From Tengunoibacter tsumagoiensis (GTDB lineage: Bacteria > Chloroflexota > Ktedonobacteria > Ktedonobacterales > Ktedonobacteraceae), in the NCBI RefSeq assembly GCF_003967535.1, contig NZ_BIFR01000001.1, positions 3,099,001 to 3,163,000 of the forward strand: DNA of 64,000 nucleotides, read 5' to 3'. Each line of letters begins with the position of its first letter. Positions within the stretch are counted from its first letter, which is position 1. A model generated the notes under the pieces. It did not search any database and was not told the origin of the DNA. It saw only the letters and a program-made list of their open reading frames with translations. The translations under genes were made by a program, and so were the position numbers. This document shows positions 24,871 through 34,936 of the stretch, piece by piece.

Positions 24871-26799
24871 GTGAAGAAGATTGCAAGAAGCCCCTATCTA
24901 TCTATTTTATCACAGAAGAGAAGCCTCCCCAGGAAAAGATCAAAAGATACAGGATTTTCACAGATTGATTCTGCCTCTCTGTTGGACAAGGTTCCCGTAA
25001 ATGTTCCCGCTTGTGCTCAACAGGCGGAGCAGGTTGTCCCTGCTCCGGTCATTGAGGGGCGAACCATCGTTGCTTCCAGGGTGAAGCAGTTGAGTGTGAT
25101 GACTATCAAACAAAAAGGAGTCTATCTCTGTCTGGTAGTGTTGTGGATCATCGTTAATCTCAATTTCTGGTTCTGGTGGTTTCATTTTGGTACCAGCGGG
25201 AATATTTGCCTGTATATACTGATGTCGTGCGCTTTTTTTTACACAAGTACTCTTATGCCTTCCTTCTTTACCTTCTTTCTTGGATATATGCGCCGCCCAG
25301 AGCCAATAGCCGCTCAACAGGCATATAATGCTGGCGTAGTAAAGAGGGTTGCAGTGATTACCTTAACTGTTCCAGGAGCGGAAAGTCTTGATATTGTAAA
25401 GCGGCAATTGAAAGCGATGGCCTCGATTCACTATCCGCATGATAGTTGGATCTTAGTAGATAAAGAGCACTCGCCAGAGATTGAGTCACTGGCACATGCA
25501 TATGGAGTCCAGTATTTTTCGCGGCATCAGGTTGAGCGCTGGGGCGAGGAGCAAGTGAGGCAGTGGAATCTTCCTCATCCGCCATTTAAAGCGAAAACAA
25601 AAGCGGGAAACGTGAATAGCTGGTTAGATGAATATGGAGAACACTATAGTCACTTTACCCAGCTCGATATCGATCATATTCCTTGTCGTGAGTATCTAGA
25701 CAAAGTTCTTGGCTTTTTTCTTGACCCTCATGTGAAGTGGGTTCAAGCTCCCAGTATCTATGGCAATTTTGATCATTGGACTGCAAGAGGGTCTGCTGAG
25801 CAAGAGTTTGTCTTGCAGGGGCCATTGCAGATGGGTTTTTATGGGTTTAGTCGGACCCCCTTTATTATTGGAAGCCACTGTACCTATGATATGCAGGCTA
25901 TTCGCCAGATAGGTGGTTTTCAGCCAACACGCGCGGAAGATCATCTAGATACCGTTCTTCTGGCAGCGCAGGGATATGAAGGGGTCTATCTACCAGAGGT
26001 AATAGCGGTTGGGGATGGTCCTGAGAATTTTGAGACATACCTTGCACAACAGTTTGCCTGGGCGTTCTCAATGATTCAAGTCCTCTTTCATTACACGCCT
26101 AAATGTTTGCGGAAGTATAGCTGGCGCCAGGGCGTGCAATTTCTGTTTGTACAGACGTGGTACACCTTCTGGTCCCTGTCAATGTTGATTCTGTTTGCCC
26201 TGCCAATCATCTCCTTGTTAACGAATCAAGTTATCACCAGAATGAGTTATTGGCAATTCCTCTTGCATAGTCTTCCACTAGGGGGTATTGCGACAGCGCT
26301 CTGGATCTGGAGTTATCCCTGGCATTTTCCCAGGCAGCTTCATTTAAGTTGGCGAGGGATCGTCTTGCATATAGCAAGATGGCCAGTTGTGTTAAGTGCA
26401 TTTGTTCAGGTAGTAGTGCGTGTTCAAAAGCCCTATATGATCACACCAAAAGGGGTCCAGAAGGGCCAGCATGCTCCATTTTCACTGGATGTTTATGCCA
26501 ATTACTTTCTTCTCGTCGGCCTTGCGGTAGGAGCATGCTGGTTTAATCTTCTCTCTTTTCGGCAAAGTGCCGCAAGGTTCTATCTGTTCTTCGCCCTTCA
26601 GGGTGCTGGTTTTCTCTTCCTTGTCTACACAACAGATTTACTCAAAGGGATTGTAGATATGCAGAAAGAAGGGATCTTGCTCTTCCAATGTTTGATACTG
26701 CGAAGGAAGGCCGTTCTCGTCTTTATTGTTGTGTTTTCTCTCCTTGTGTGGACTGCCCTGATCGCTTTGCGGCAAATTATCCCGTTATTTTTTATGTAA
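24871..26799 (+). CDS. Membrane glycosyltransferase family 2, cellulose-synthase-like
   Basis: A 642-residue processive-type GT2. Two membrane helices lie near residues 75-130, followed by a cytoplasmic GT-A domain and about five C-terminal membrane helices. Catalytic signatures are DIDH in TQLDIDHIPCREYL (the D-x-D metal site), TRAEDH (the TED-like catalytic base) and QQFAWA in place of the usual QxxRW. The product should be an extracellular beta-linked polysaccharide; the sugar is unknown. The start is GTG at 24871, and the ribosome-binding site is weak. The gene is divergent from one secreted clan GH-A enzyme and convergent with its paralogue. Confidence 0.85.
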   Translation: MKKIARSPYLSILSQKRSLPRKRSKDTGFSQIDSASLLDKVPVNVPACAQQAEQVVPAPVIEGRTIVASRVKQLSVMTIKQKGVYLCLVVLWIIVNLNFWFWWFHFGTSGNICLYILMSCAFFYTSTLMPSFFTFFLGYMRRPEPIAAQQAYNAGVVKRVAVITLTVPGAESLDIVKRQLKAMASIHYPHDSWILVDKEHSPEIESLAHAYGVQYFSRHQVERWGEEQVRQWNLPHPPFKAKTKAGNVNSWLDEYGEHYSHFTQLDIDHIPCREYLDKVLGFFLDPHVKWVQAPSIYGNFDHWTARGSAEQEFVLQGPLQMGFYGFSRTPFIIGSHCTYDMQAIRQIGGFQPTRAEDHLDTVLLAAQGYEGVYLPEVIAVGDGPENFETYLAQQFAWAFSMIQVLFHYTPKCLRKYSWRQGVQFLFVQTWYTFWSLSMLILFALPIISLLTNQVITRMSYWQFLLHSLPLGGIATALWIWSYPWHFPRQLHLSWRGIVLHIARWPVVLSAFVQVVVRVQKPYMITPKGVQKGQHAPFSLDVYANYFLLVGLAVGACWFNLLSFRQSAARFYLFFALQGAGFLFLVYTTDLLKGIVDMQKEGILLFQCLILRRKAVLVFIVVFSLLVWTALIALRQIIPLFFM

Positions 26800-26910
26800 A
26801 TAGCCGAACATAGAATCAGGATAGGCGGTGCAACTGATCAGATTTTTGCACTCATTGGTTTCCTGTGAAGATGAGCGGGCCGGGTATGATCTCTCTGTTG
26901 CCAATCGAGT

Positions 26911-28350
26911 TCAGGCAATTTTGAGCAACAAGGCTCCATTTGCTGGTACCGAAAAGGCTAAATGACCGCCAGTAAAGGAGAATGTGCTGGTCTGTTGATC
27001 AGAGTGATAATAATCAAACTGCCAGATGGTGCCATTTCCACCGGATGTCAATGCCGAGAGATCAGCACTGACATTGGCAGTTTGTGTTGTGTCCTGATTG
27101 GTAACGAGGAGATAGAGATGCCCTTGAGCATCGCGGGTTGTGAGTGCCAGGAGATTAGGATTAGTGGTCATACTTTGAAATGTTGGGCGACAGCCCTGGA
27201 GTGCCCGGATTGCCATGCGTAAGGCATAGTAATCAACTCGACGTGTTCCATCTGACGCAATCAAGCCGAGGGGGCGTGTGGCATAATCGTAGAGAGCGAA
27301 GATCTGGCTTCCATACACGTAATCGTTTCCTGGCTGTGAGCCCTGGATGAGGTTCTGTATCATCTTGATGCCCATGCTGATAGAGCTATATTTATCGGTA
27401 ATAGAGTAGCTTCCCCACTCGGTGACCCAGAGCGGATAGTTCGTCTTTCCCAGTTGATTTTGAGCCTGATGCGCTTGTTCGACCACGTGAATAAAGTTAT
27501 TCTGAGCATAGTCATGGATGGATAGATTATCGAACGCATCTGGAGCTTGCTGGAGTAGCGCGGCAGTCCAGCTACTACTGGTATTGGCTGAGGGGGCAAA
27601 CAGGTGATACGTACGGCCTGGGAGATATGTTTTATACACATAGTCAATGGCATCATGAGTTGCACGGGCAAAAGCAATATACTGTTGGAACGTTCCTCCC
27701 CAACCGTGATCTGGAAGATTGGGTTCATTGTGAATTTCAAAGTCATTCACATTGTAGTCATTACGAACATTGAGCCAGTAGACGGTTGCAAAGACATGTT
27801 CCCACCAGACATTCCAATCGGCCTGTGTTGTTGGTGGATTGGGGGCCCATGCGGGATTAGTGACCGTATTATGATTGCGAAGCGTTACCACAGGGCGAAT
27901 GCCAGCGGCCTTTAATTCGCGAAAGATTGTACGCGCATTTCCCTGCCATAGTGGCCCGTTCCCCGTCCACCAGTAATCGCTACCTGCAGGTGGATTGGTC
28001 ATGATGTTATCCCAATAAGCCCAATTAATCACATTAGGATTGGCCTTAATCTGATTAATTGATGGAGAGCCATACACGGGACTATCATCCTGTGGCTCCC
28101 AGCGGGTCATCCCTCCATACATATGGAAAGTATTGATACCAAGATCCTTAAGATCAGCAATAGTAAAGCGGCTTGAACCCTCGACCGCTCCAATATAACA
28201 GGTACTCTGTCCCCATTGTGTTCCTGAGACCGTAATTGTTGACGGCACATCTTCAGAAGCAGCCGTTGCAGTTGGTAATAGCCCGGCCAATAAACCATAA
28301 ACCACGAGCAGCAGCAGTCCTGCCCTTAACTTTAGAAACTCTGAATGCAT
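26911..28350 (-). CDS. Secreted clan GH-A glycoside hydrolase-like (copy 2)
   Basis: A 479-residue protein. The ATG at 28350 follows GGAAGGA by about 9 nt and begins a clear signal peptide (hydrophobic 10-26, cleavage near ATA-ASE); an upstream start at 28422 would bury the signal. The catalytic pair is E209 in FEIHNEPN and E311 in LWVTEWGSY. It is closely similar along its length to the 23296-24702 protein but lacks the lipobox, so it is probably released or bound differently. It is convergent with the GT2 synthase. The substrate is unknown. Confidence 0.8.
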   Translation of the reverse strand: MHSEFLKLRAGLLLLVVYGLLAGLLPTATAASEDVPSTITVSGTQWGQSTCYIGAVEGSSRFTIADLKDLGINTFHMYGGMTRWEPQDDSPVYGSPSINQIKANPNVINWAYWDNIMTNPPAGSDYWWTGNGPLWQGNARTIFRELKAAGIRPVVTLRNHNTVTNPAWAPNPPTTQADWNVWWEHVFATVYWLNVRNDYNVNDFEIHNEPNLPDHGWGGTFQQYIAFARATHDAIDYVYKTYLPGRTYHLFAPSANTSSSWTAALLQQAPDAFDNLSIHDYAQNNFIHVVEQAHQAQNQLGKTNYPLWVTEWGSYSITDKYSSISMGIKMIQNLIQGSQPGNDYVYGSQIFALYDYATRPLGLIASDGTRRVDYYALRMAIRALQGCRPTFQSMTTNPNLLALTTRDAQGHLYLLVTNQDTTQTANVSADLSALTSGGNGTIWQFDYYHSDQQTSTFSFTGGHLAFSVPANGALLLKIA

Positions 28351-28532
28351 AACTTTATTCCTTCCCACTTCGACACTTACCCTCATAAGAGACCATCCTG
28401 CCATTTGTGGCATGACTGGCACAGCTCAAAAAAGTATATTTCACCAATCAGCCAGACCTTTAGATGGAATACACAGATATAGTGTAATGTACTATTAAAT
28501 AGAAAAGTATGCATTTGGAATTATATATGAAT

Positions 28533-28588
28533 AAAAGCAGTAAGAAAGAGTTGAAAATTCTTCTTTTCAACTCTTTCTTACTGCTTTT
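28533..28588 (-). terminator. 25-bp perfect hairpin terminator after argS
   Basis: Arms 28533-28557 and 28564-28588 are perfectly complementary with a 6-nt loop. Both outer ends are A/T runs, so it can work in either direction. It starts 18 nt beyond the argS stop codon. Confidence 0.85.
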
Positions 28589-28606
28589 GCCTCGTGTTGT
28601 ACTGTG

Positions 28607-30679
28607 CTAGATGCGTTCGAGTGGCTCAAAACCGAGGACGCGCAGTGCATTGTTCATCGTTTGAGCGGTAGCTTGAACAAGTGCCGCGCGGAACGACTTC
28701 ACCTGCTCATTTGTCTCTTTGAGAATAGGCGTTGTGTGTTCATAGAAATCGCTGAAATGGGCAGCCAGATCGTAGATATAGGTTGCCAGCGAGGCAGGAG
28801 ATAGCTGCTCAGTTGCTTCGGCCAGGCGACGTGGATAGACGTCGAGATGGCGTAGCAGCTCCCATTCACTCTGTTCCAGTTCGGTAGGCAACTGATCCAA
28901 TCTGGATGAGACCTCATAGCCTGCTTCCTGGAGACGGCGCAGAATACTGTTGGCGCGTGCGTAGGCATACTGGAGATAGACGCCTGTATCACCATTGGGG
29001 CGCAGAACTTCGTCCATATCCAATGTAATAATCTGCTGGAGATTAAAACGGATCATAAAGTAGCGGATCGCAGAAGCAGCCAGCGCAGCGGTCGATTCGT
29101 CGGAGAGAGCAGCTTTGTTATCCTGTTGACGAACCTCGCGCATACGTTCAATGGCGGCATCGATCAGATCATCCGCTTTAATCTCAATCCCTTTGCGACC
29201 AGACATCGCATAGTATTCTCGACCATCGGAGGTATCAACCCCCAGACGGGCTGCCGTAGCAGCGGAGAGCGTCACAACTTCATAGGACAGATGCTTTGAG
29301 TTATCGGCCTGTTCAGTATGGCCCAGTCGGCGCAGGCTTTCATAGACGACCTGTTGGAGATAGGACTGGCGCACATCGATCACATTAATAACGCGTTTCG
29401 CATGTCCAAAGCGACTTGAGGGGGCCTCTTCTGTCACGGTATCGGAGACTTTCGGAGTACGCATGGTCCAGAGTTTGCGTCCATCGTGCTGAATGCCCCA
29501 TGGTACAAACTGGAGCTGGACGTCTAGATCATCGGAAAGACCAAATTTCCAGAGCTGATACGCGATATCTTTAGCCGTATAGGTTGTCACCCCATTACTT
29601 TTGACAAGGATCTTATCGCTGGTTCGATCCCCGTCTTTTGTCTGTGATTCCCCATCGCCAAACGGGAGAATCCAACAGCCAGCAGCGGGGCCACTCTCTG
29701 GTTGCTCAAGGAGTCCCCGGCTTTTGAGCAGCTCAAAGGTTTTTTTCCAGAGGCCAGCATGAAGCATAGCCGACTCCCAGGGCAGAAGATCATAGAAGAT
29801 ATTAAGGCGTGACATCGTCTTCAGGTGTGCCTGCACAATCTGATGTGAGAGATCCGAGGCCAGCAGAGCGTAATCTGGACCTGATGCTGATTCATCACCG
29901 TGTTCGATGGCATGGAGCACCTCGTTACTCAATGTCTGAGCCAGCTGTCCTGCTTCGGACGTTTTCTCTTCTTTTAGTTTTGCGACTCCTACATAGACAC
30001 GTGAACAGAAATAGTCGAATGATTCGCCAGGAAGCTGCTCATTGCCGTCAGGGAGTTGGAGCAAGCCTTGTTGGAGCAATGTAAAGCCTGCCACCACATC
30101 GGCAACCTGGACGCCAGAGTCGTCGATATAATTGTTGGTCTCTACCTGATAGCCCTGTGCACGAAGCATGCGGACAATGGTATCCCCCAGGCACGAATTG
30201 CGCAAGTGGCCGACGTGGGCCGCTTTGTTACTATTAATATTGGTATGTTCTACAATCACCTTGGTACCAATACCAATGGTGTTTTGTCCAAAGTCTGGTC
30301 CCGACTCTAGAATCCGTTCTACAATACGTTTTCCGAGGCCAGCGCGGTTCAGACGGATATTCAAGAAGCCGGGTTTTGTGGCGGTAATTTCTTGAATCGT
30401 TGGCAGTTGAAAACTGCTGAGAATGGCCTGGAGGCTTTCGGCAATTTTTAAAGGTGGGCGTTTGAGCTTGCCGGACCAGGCCATCACGGGAATTGAATAA
30501 TCCCCAAAGCTGGCTTGTGCAGAGATGCGTAGATCAATGGGTAATTGAGCGACGTCAAACGCTATCTCTTCTTGTGCAAGATAGGTCACGACCGCTTGAT
30601 GAATGATCTCTGTAAGATACTCATAGAGATCCTTTGGTGTTGCTTCAGCCATATGATGTGCCTCATTAGTTACTGACAT
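28607..30679 (-). CDS. argS: Arginyl-tRNA synthetase
   Basis: A 690-residue class I aminoacyl-tRNA synthetase charging tRNA-Arg. It has the N-terminal ArgS additional domain (residues 1-120), the HIGH-type motif HVGH within NSNKAAHVGHLRNSCLGD near residue 155, and a KMSKS-region equivalent, MSGRKGIEIKADDLID. The C-terminal DALR anticodon-binding domain carries YLQYAYARANSILRR. It is somewhat longer than typical (about 560-640). ATG 30679 follows GAGGG by 6 nt. A second ATG nine codons in (30655-30653 area) is also possible. It is monocistronic, divergent from a GH39-like gene. Confidence 0.96.
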   Translation of the reverse strand: MSVTNEAHHMAEATPKDLYEYLTEIIHQAVVTYLAQEEIAFDVAQLPIDLRISAQASFGDYSIPVMAWSGKLKRPPLKIAESLQAILSSFQLPTIQEITATKPGFLNIRLNRAGLGKRIVERILESGPDFGQNTIGIGTKVIVEHTNINSNKAAHVGHLRNSCLGDTIVRMLRAQGYQVETNNYIDDSGVQVADVVAGFTLLQQGLLQLPDGNEQLPGESFDYFCSRVYVGVAKLKEEKTSEAGQLAQTLSNEVLHAIEHGDESASGPDYALLASDLSHQIVQAHLKTMSRLNIFYDLLPWESAMLHAGLWKKTFELLKSRGLLEQPESGPAAGCWILPFGDGESQTKDGDRTSDKILVKSNGVTTYTAKDIAYQLWKFGLSDDLDVQLQFVPWGIQHDGRKLWTMRTPKVSDTVTEEAPSSRFGHAKRVINVIDVRQSYLQQVVYESLRRLGHTEQADNSKHLSYEVVTLSAATAARLGVDTSDGREYYAMSGRKGIEIKADDLIDAAIERMREVRQQDNKAALSDESTAALAASAIRYFMIRFNLQQIITLDMDEVLRPNGDTGVYLQYAYARANSILRRLQEAGYEVSSRLDQLPTELEQSEWELLRHLDVYPRRLAEATEQLSPASLATYIYDLAAHFSDFYEHTTPILKETNEQVKSFRAALVQATAQTMNNALRVLGFEPLERI

Positions 30680-30945
30680 CAGTCCCTCTCTTCAACCAGA
30701 TAGAATCGCCAACTACTATAACGTAGCTTGTGACGATGGTCAAGCACTGGCTCTTTGTCGAAATGGATGATGAACCTGTGAGAAAGAATAATACCGCTAC
30801 ATAGAATGCTCCTACATAATCTTCTGTTTGTAGATGAGTAGAGAGAAATATGCTATTATTTGACGGGGAACGTGAGAAAAGGTTGGAGTAGAGCGAACAG
30901 AATAGACACACAGAAACGGAACACAAAGAAGGGAACAGAAAAAGC

Positions 30946-32496
30946 ATGGTGGGCAGAAACCTTCCCACTTGGTGTCGATGGCTGATATATAGTGGACTCA
31001 TTCTCCTCTGCGGAGGATGTTTTATAAGTTCTGAGCCAATTCCCTGGCAGGGCTCTTCGGGGCTGTCGTTACCAGAAAGAGGATTGCCCAATGAAGGGAT
31101 TCTTCTACCAGAACGGCCTCTCATAAAAATTCCCCCCTCAGTTGCTGCTACTGCCGTATCGAACGGGACTGCGACTGTCGGGCCCTCTCTGCCAGCTATT
31201 GACGCGACCGTTACCATTTCCACGGCTGCACCATCCTTGCAGAGCGACCTGACCGTCGGGATTACCCATACTCAGTATAGTGCGGACAACGGGAACGATA
31301 GTACAGCGGTCTCCAGGGCGCGTCAGCTTATTCAACGTGCAGCTCCTATTCAGAATCAGCACATCATGGGATGGGGAGCAGACGACCCGGAGCCCTCGCC
31401 AGGAAAATATAATTGGGGGAGTCTGGATGAACGTGTCCAACTCATGCAGCAGACTCAGGGGACAAAAGTTCTGACTTTATGTTGTGCTCCAGGTTGGATG
31501 AGACCCGCAGGATATCAGAATGATTGGTCAAATCTAGAAGTAGCGCCTGATCCTTCCCATCTGCAGGATTTTGTCGCGCTCGTCAAGCAGGTCGTCTTGC
31601 GTTATGCGGACATTCATTATTTCCAGGTCTGGAATGAATTGAAAGGTATGTATGCAGGATCGCCAGGATCAGATCCTGCCCTGGCTAATGAGAATCGTTG
31701 GGATTATGAGCGATATACCACACTCTACAATGCTGTCTATGATGTGATTAAAAGCGTGCGGCCAGATGCTCAGGTAGGAGGGCCATATGTGGTCATGGAT
31801 AGTGATGGGAATCGGAGCCAGATGAGTAACCCTGGCCCAGATTATGCATGGGGAACGCTTGATCAACGACCATTAGATGTGATCCGGTACTGGTTAGAGC
31901 ATAAACACGGCGCAGATTTTATTGCCATTGATGGCAGTAGCGCCAATAGAGATAAAGTATGGCGATCCAATGAGTTTGATGCAGGGCAAAAATTTATTGA
32001 CGTAGCGAACTGGATTCGCCAACAAGGCTCTGGTGGAGCAACATTACCGATCTGGTGGGCTGAATGGTATGCTGGCGATCCTTCCTCAACAGTACAATCC
32101 CTTGCATACTATAACGCACTGACTGCATCCAACGAAATCTATACACTACAGAGTGGTGTCAACGTGCTCTTCCTCTGGGACCCGCAGGGAGACATGCAGG
32201 GGCTGAGTACGCCGGAAGGAATGTGGACAGATACACGAAGATCGGGTGGGGGTCAGGCCACGCCTTATTTTGGAACAGCCCTGGCCTTTAAAACCTATTT
32301 TGCGCCCGGGACTCAGATCTATCCAGCCACAGTCTCCACACACACTATCAGTGTGCTGGCCTCAGCTACAGCCACGATGCTCGTCAATCGACTTGGGCAG
32401 ATCCAGCATGTCGCGATCAATGGCTATCTTGTCACATTGCAGCCCTATCAGGTGTCGCTGGTCACAACCGCATCTTTAGTAGATAAGCAGAGCTGA
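30946..32496 (+). CDS. Lipoprotein with GH39-like catalytic domain
   Basis: A 516-residue protein with a lipoprotein signal (LLCGGC, Cys25), a Ser/Thr-rich linker to about residue 100 and a clan GH-A barrel. The putative acid/base is E231 in YFQVWNELKGM and the nucleophile is E373 in LPIWWAEWY, a pattern like GH39-type xylosidases. A small C-terminal beta domain follows. It is strongly similar to the product of 55902-57290, which closes the polysaccharide cluster. It likely acts on an extracellular glycan; the substrate is unassigned. Confidence 0.8.
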   Translation: MVGRNLPTWCRWLIYSGLILLCGGCFISSEPIPWQGSSGLSLPERGLPNEGILLPERPLIKIPPSVAATAVSNGTATVGPSLPAIDATVTISTAAPSLQSDLTVGITHTQYSADNGNDSTAVSRARQLIQRAAPIQNQHIMGWGADDPEPSPGKYNWGSLDERVQLMQQTQGTKVLTLCCAPGWMRPAGYQNDWSNLEVAPDPSHLQDFVALVKQVVLRYADIHYFQVWNELKGMYAGSPGSDPALANENRWDYERYTTLYNAVYDVIKSVRPDAQVGGPYVVMDSDGNRSQMSNPGPDYAWGTLDQRPLDVIRYWLEHKHGADFIAIDGSSANRDKVWRSNEFDAGQKFIDVANWIRQQGSGGATLPIWWAEWYAGDPSSTVQSLAYYNALTASNEIYTLQSGVNVLFLWDPQGDMQGLSTPEGMWTDTRRSGGGQATPYFGTALAFKTYFAPGTQIYPATVSTHTISVLASATATMLVNRLGQIQHVAINGYLVTLQPYQVSLVTTASLVDKQS

Positions 32497-32513
32497 ACTG
32501 GATCAGAAAGAAA

Positions 32514-32551
32514 TTCGTCTGGGCAATCATCTAGCGGATTGCTCAGACGAA
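32514..32551 (-). terminator. Terminator between convergent GH39-like and acs genes
   Basis: A 15-bp stem with one G-U pair (32514-32528 with 32537-32551) and an 8-nt loop. Read on the minus strand it is followed by TTTCTTTC, so it best serves acs. It may also stop plus-strand transcripts. Confidence 0.8.
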
Positions 32552-32566
32552 GTCTATGCTGAGATA

Positions 32567-34507
32567 TTAGCCGTCAAGGGTACTGGTATCGCCAATTGGT
32601 TCACCCAACTCTTTGGCGCGGATGACTCGGCGCATAATCTTGCCGGAGCGTGTCTTTGGCAGACTGGGCGTAAACTCCAGTTCATCAGGAACAGCCAGGG
32701 CACCAACCGAAGTGCGAACATGAAGTTTGAGCTCTTTTTCAAGTTCGGGAGAAGGTTCAAAGCCATTTTTCAGGATGACAAAGACCTTCACATGTTCACC
32801 CTTCACAGGATCGGGTTTGCCGATAGCAGCCACTTCAGCTACGGCTGGATGGCTAACCAGACTGGACTCAATCTCCATTGAACCCAGGCGATGGCCGCTC
32901 ACCTTAATCACATCGTCAACGCGACCCTGCACGCGTATAAAGCCTTCCTGATCGATTGTTGCCGCATCGCCTGCAAAGTAGACATCGGGCAGCGTCTCCC
33001 AATAGGTAATATAGCGAGCGGGATCACCATAGATCGTGCGCATCTGGCTGGGCCAGGGGTGGCGAACAATCAAGAAACCACCTTTGCCAAGGCCAACGGA
33101 TTGGCCATTTTTATCGACCACATCAGCCTCAATGGTAGGCAGAGGACGGGTCGCGCTCCCAGGTTTAAGCGGCTGAATAATCGTCGGGCTAATGAGAATC
33201 GAGCCCGTCTCAGTCTGCCACCAGGTATCCATAATAGGAAGCTCATCGCGTCCAATATTGTGACGATACCAGATCCAGGCCTCTGGATTGATAGGTTCGC
33301 CGACCGATCCGAGCAAGCGGAGACTGGAGAGATCATGTTTTGCAGGCCATTCCTCGCCAAAGCGCATCAGACCGCGGATTCCAGTCGGTGAGGTATACAG
33401 TACCGTGACCTTAAATTTCTCAATGACGCTCCACCAGCGATCGGGATTGGGATAAGATGGCACGCCCTCGAAGAGAACGCTTGTCGCGCCATTCATTAAT
33501 GGACCATAAATGATATAGCTATGGCCTGTAACCCAGCCCACATCAGCCGTACACCAGTAGATATCCTCATCTTTTAGATCAAAGACAAAGTTTGTCGTCG
33601 TGGCAGCCCCAACGGCATAGCCGCCATGAACATGGACCACACCCTTGGGTTTCCCTGTACTTCCACTTGTATAGAGGATAAAGAGAAGATCCTCGCTATC
33701 CATGGGCTCACAGGGAACAAACGTATCCTCGGGGATATCGGCAGCCAGATCATGCCAGTAGACGTCGCGACCCTCTTGTAATGAAATATCGAGGCCGAGA
33801 TGCTTCACAACCAGCACTTTTTCGATGGTTGGGGTCTCAAGAACCGCCTCGTCAGTGATTTTTTTCAACTGAATGAGCTTGCCGCCGCGATAATTGCCAT
33901 CAGCAGTAATCACCACCTTCGCTTCGGCATCGATAATGCGATCGCGTAAGGAGTTCGCTGCGAAACCACCAAAGACCACCGTATGGACTGCACCCAGACG
34001 AGCGACCGCCAGCACCGCCACAATCTGCTCGAGAATGGCTGGCATATAGATAGCGACGCGATCACCTTTCTTAACCCCTAATTGCTGCAGGCCCCTGGCA
34101 AAGCGATTCGTCAAGATATAGAGCTGCTCATAGGTGAGGGAACGTGTCTGTCCATCATCGCCTTCCCAGTGGAAAGCGACCTTATGGCGCGTTGGAGTCT
34201 GAATGTGACGATCCAGGCAGTTATAAACAATGTTGAGTTTGCCACCAGTAAACCACTTGAAGAATGGTTTATTTGTCCATTCAAACGTATTGGTCCACGG
34301 CTCGAACCAGTGGAGCTTCTTTGCCATATCATCCCAGAACTCAAAACGGTTCTCCAGTGACCATTTGTAGAAAGAATCATAGTCAGAGAACCCCTTTGAC
34401 TCCATATAAGCGGTGATATTGGCCTGTGCCACCATCTCACTGGTTGGTGGAAAAATGCGCTCTTCTGAGAGAATCGAATCGGTATCCTCGAAAAGATTGC
34501 CACTCAT
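32567..34507 (-). CDS. acs: Acetyl-CoA synthetase (AMP-forming)
   Basis: A 646-residue ANL-superfamily enzyme activating acetate to acetyl-CoA through acetyl-AMP. Visible are the P-loop YTSGSTGKPKGVVHVHGGY, the motif DTWWQTETGSILISP and the C-terminal PKTRSGKIMRR, whose Lys is the usual catalytic and acetylation site. The ATG at 34507 is chosen because GGAGG lies about 11 nt upstream; a TTG at 34525 would also be in frame. The length matches bacterial Acs. It is monocistronic, with its promoter in the 430-nt divergent gap to the ChrB-N gene. Confidence 0.95.
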   Translation of the reverse strand: MSGNLFEDTDSILSEERIFPPTSEMVAQANITAYMESKGFSDYDSFYKWSLENRFEFWDDMAKKLHWFEPWTNTFEWTNKPFFKWFTGGKLNIVYNCLDRHIQTPTRHKVAFHWEGDDGQTRSLTYEQLYILTNRFARGLQQLGVKKGDRVAIYMPAILEQIVAVLAVARLGAVHTVVFGGFAANSLRDRIIDAEAKVVITADGNYRGGKLIQLKKITDEAVLETPTIEKVLVVKHLGLDISLQEGRDVYWHDLAADIPEDTFVPCEPMDSEDLLFILYTSGSTGKPKGVVHVHGGYAVGAATTTNFVFDLKDEDIYWCTADVGWVTGHSYIIYGPLMNGATSVLFEGVPSYPNPDRWWSVIEKFKVTVLYTSPTGIRGLMRFGEEWPAKHDLSSLRLLGSVGEPINPEAWIWYRHNIGRDELPIMDTWWQTETGSILISPTIIQPLKPGSATRPLPTIEADVVDKNGQSVGLGKGGFLIVRHPWPSQMRTIYGDPARYITYWETLPDVYFAGDAATIDQEGFIRVQGRVDDVIKVSGHRLGSMEIESSLVSHPAVAEVAAIGKPDPVKGEHVKVFVILKNGFEPSPELEKELKLHVRTSVGALAVPDELEFTPSLPKTRSGKIMRRVIRAKELGEPIGDTSTLDG

Positions 34508-34936
34508 GCGGAGTATCCTCCTCAATACCTAAGAACTATACTGACGCTACTATAAAGGACCAATCCTAAAATTATCTCCGTAGAATTATCTTCCGTAGAA
34601 TTATCTCATTGTAGAACAGGTTCCTTTCGTTTTCAATGGCAAAATGTAGGAACTTATAAATACGAATGCCAAAGTTCTATAGACAAGTTATGCATGCTCC
34701 ATCGATGGTCCTTTTACTATAGATGATTTATCCATCTGAGAACCATTGTGCAGGCAAAATTGTCCATCAAAAGACAACGAAAGAACGTTTAGAATACAAT
34801 GGAAGAGTCTGTGCAAAAGGGCCTGAAAAGAGAGCGAAAGAGGGCGGTCAGGCTGGCTTGACTTTGTTTCGAGCTTTGGAGTACGATACTCACGCAGCGT
34901 AACAGCCGTTACTTTTTGAGTTTGGGGGGAGCATCT
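34508..34936. promoter_or_regulatory. Divergent promoter region, acs / ChrB-N gene
   Basis: A gene-free gap of 429 nt. For the plus strand, TTGACT (34858-34863), an 18-nt spacer and TACGAT (34882-34887) form a plausible promoter about 50 nt before the ChrB-N start. An imperfect inverted repeat (AACTT...AAGTT) occurs near 34650-34675. No other element was recognised. Confidence 0.5.
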
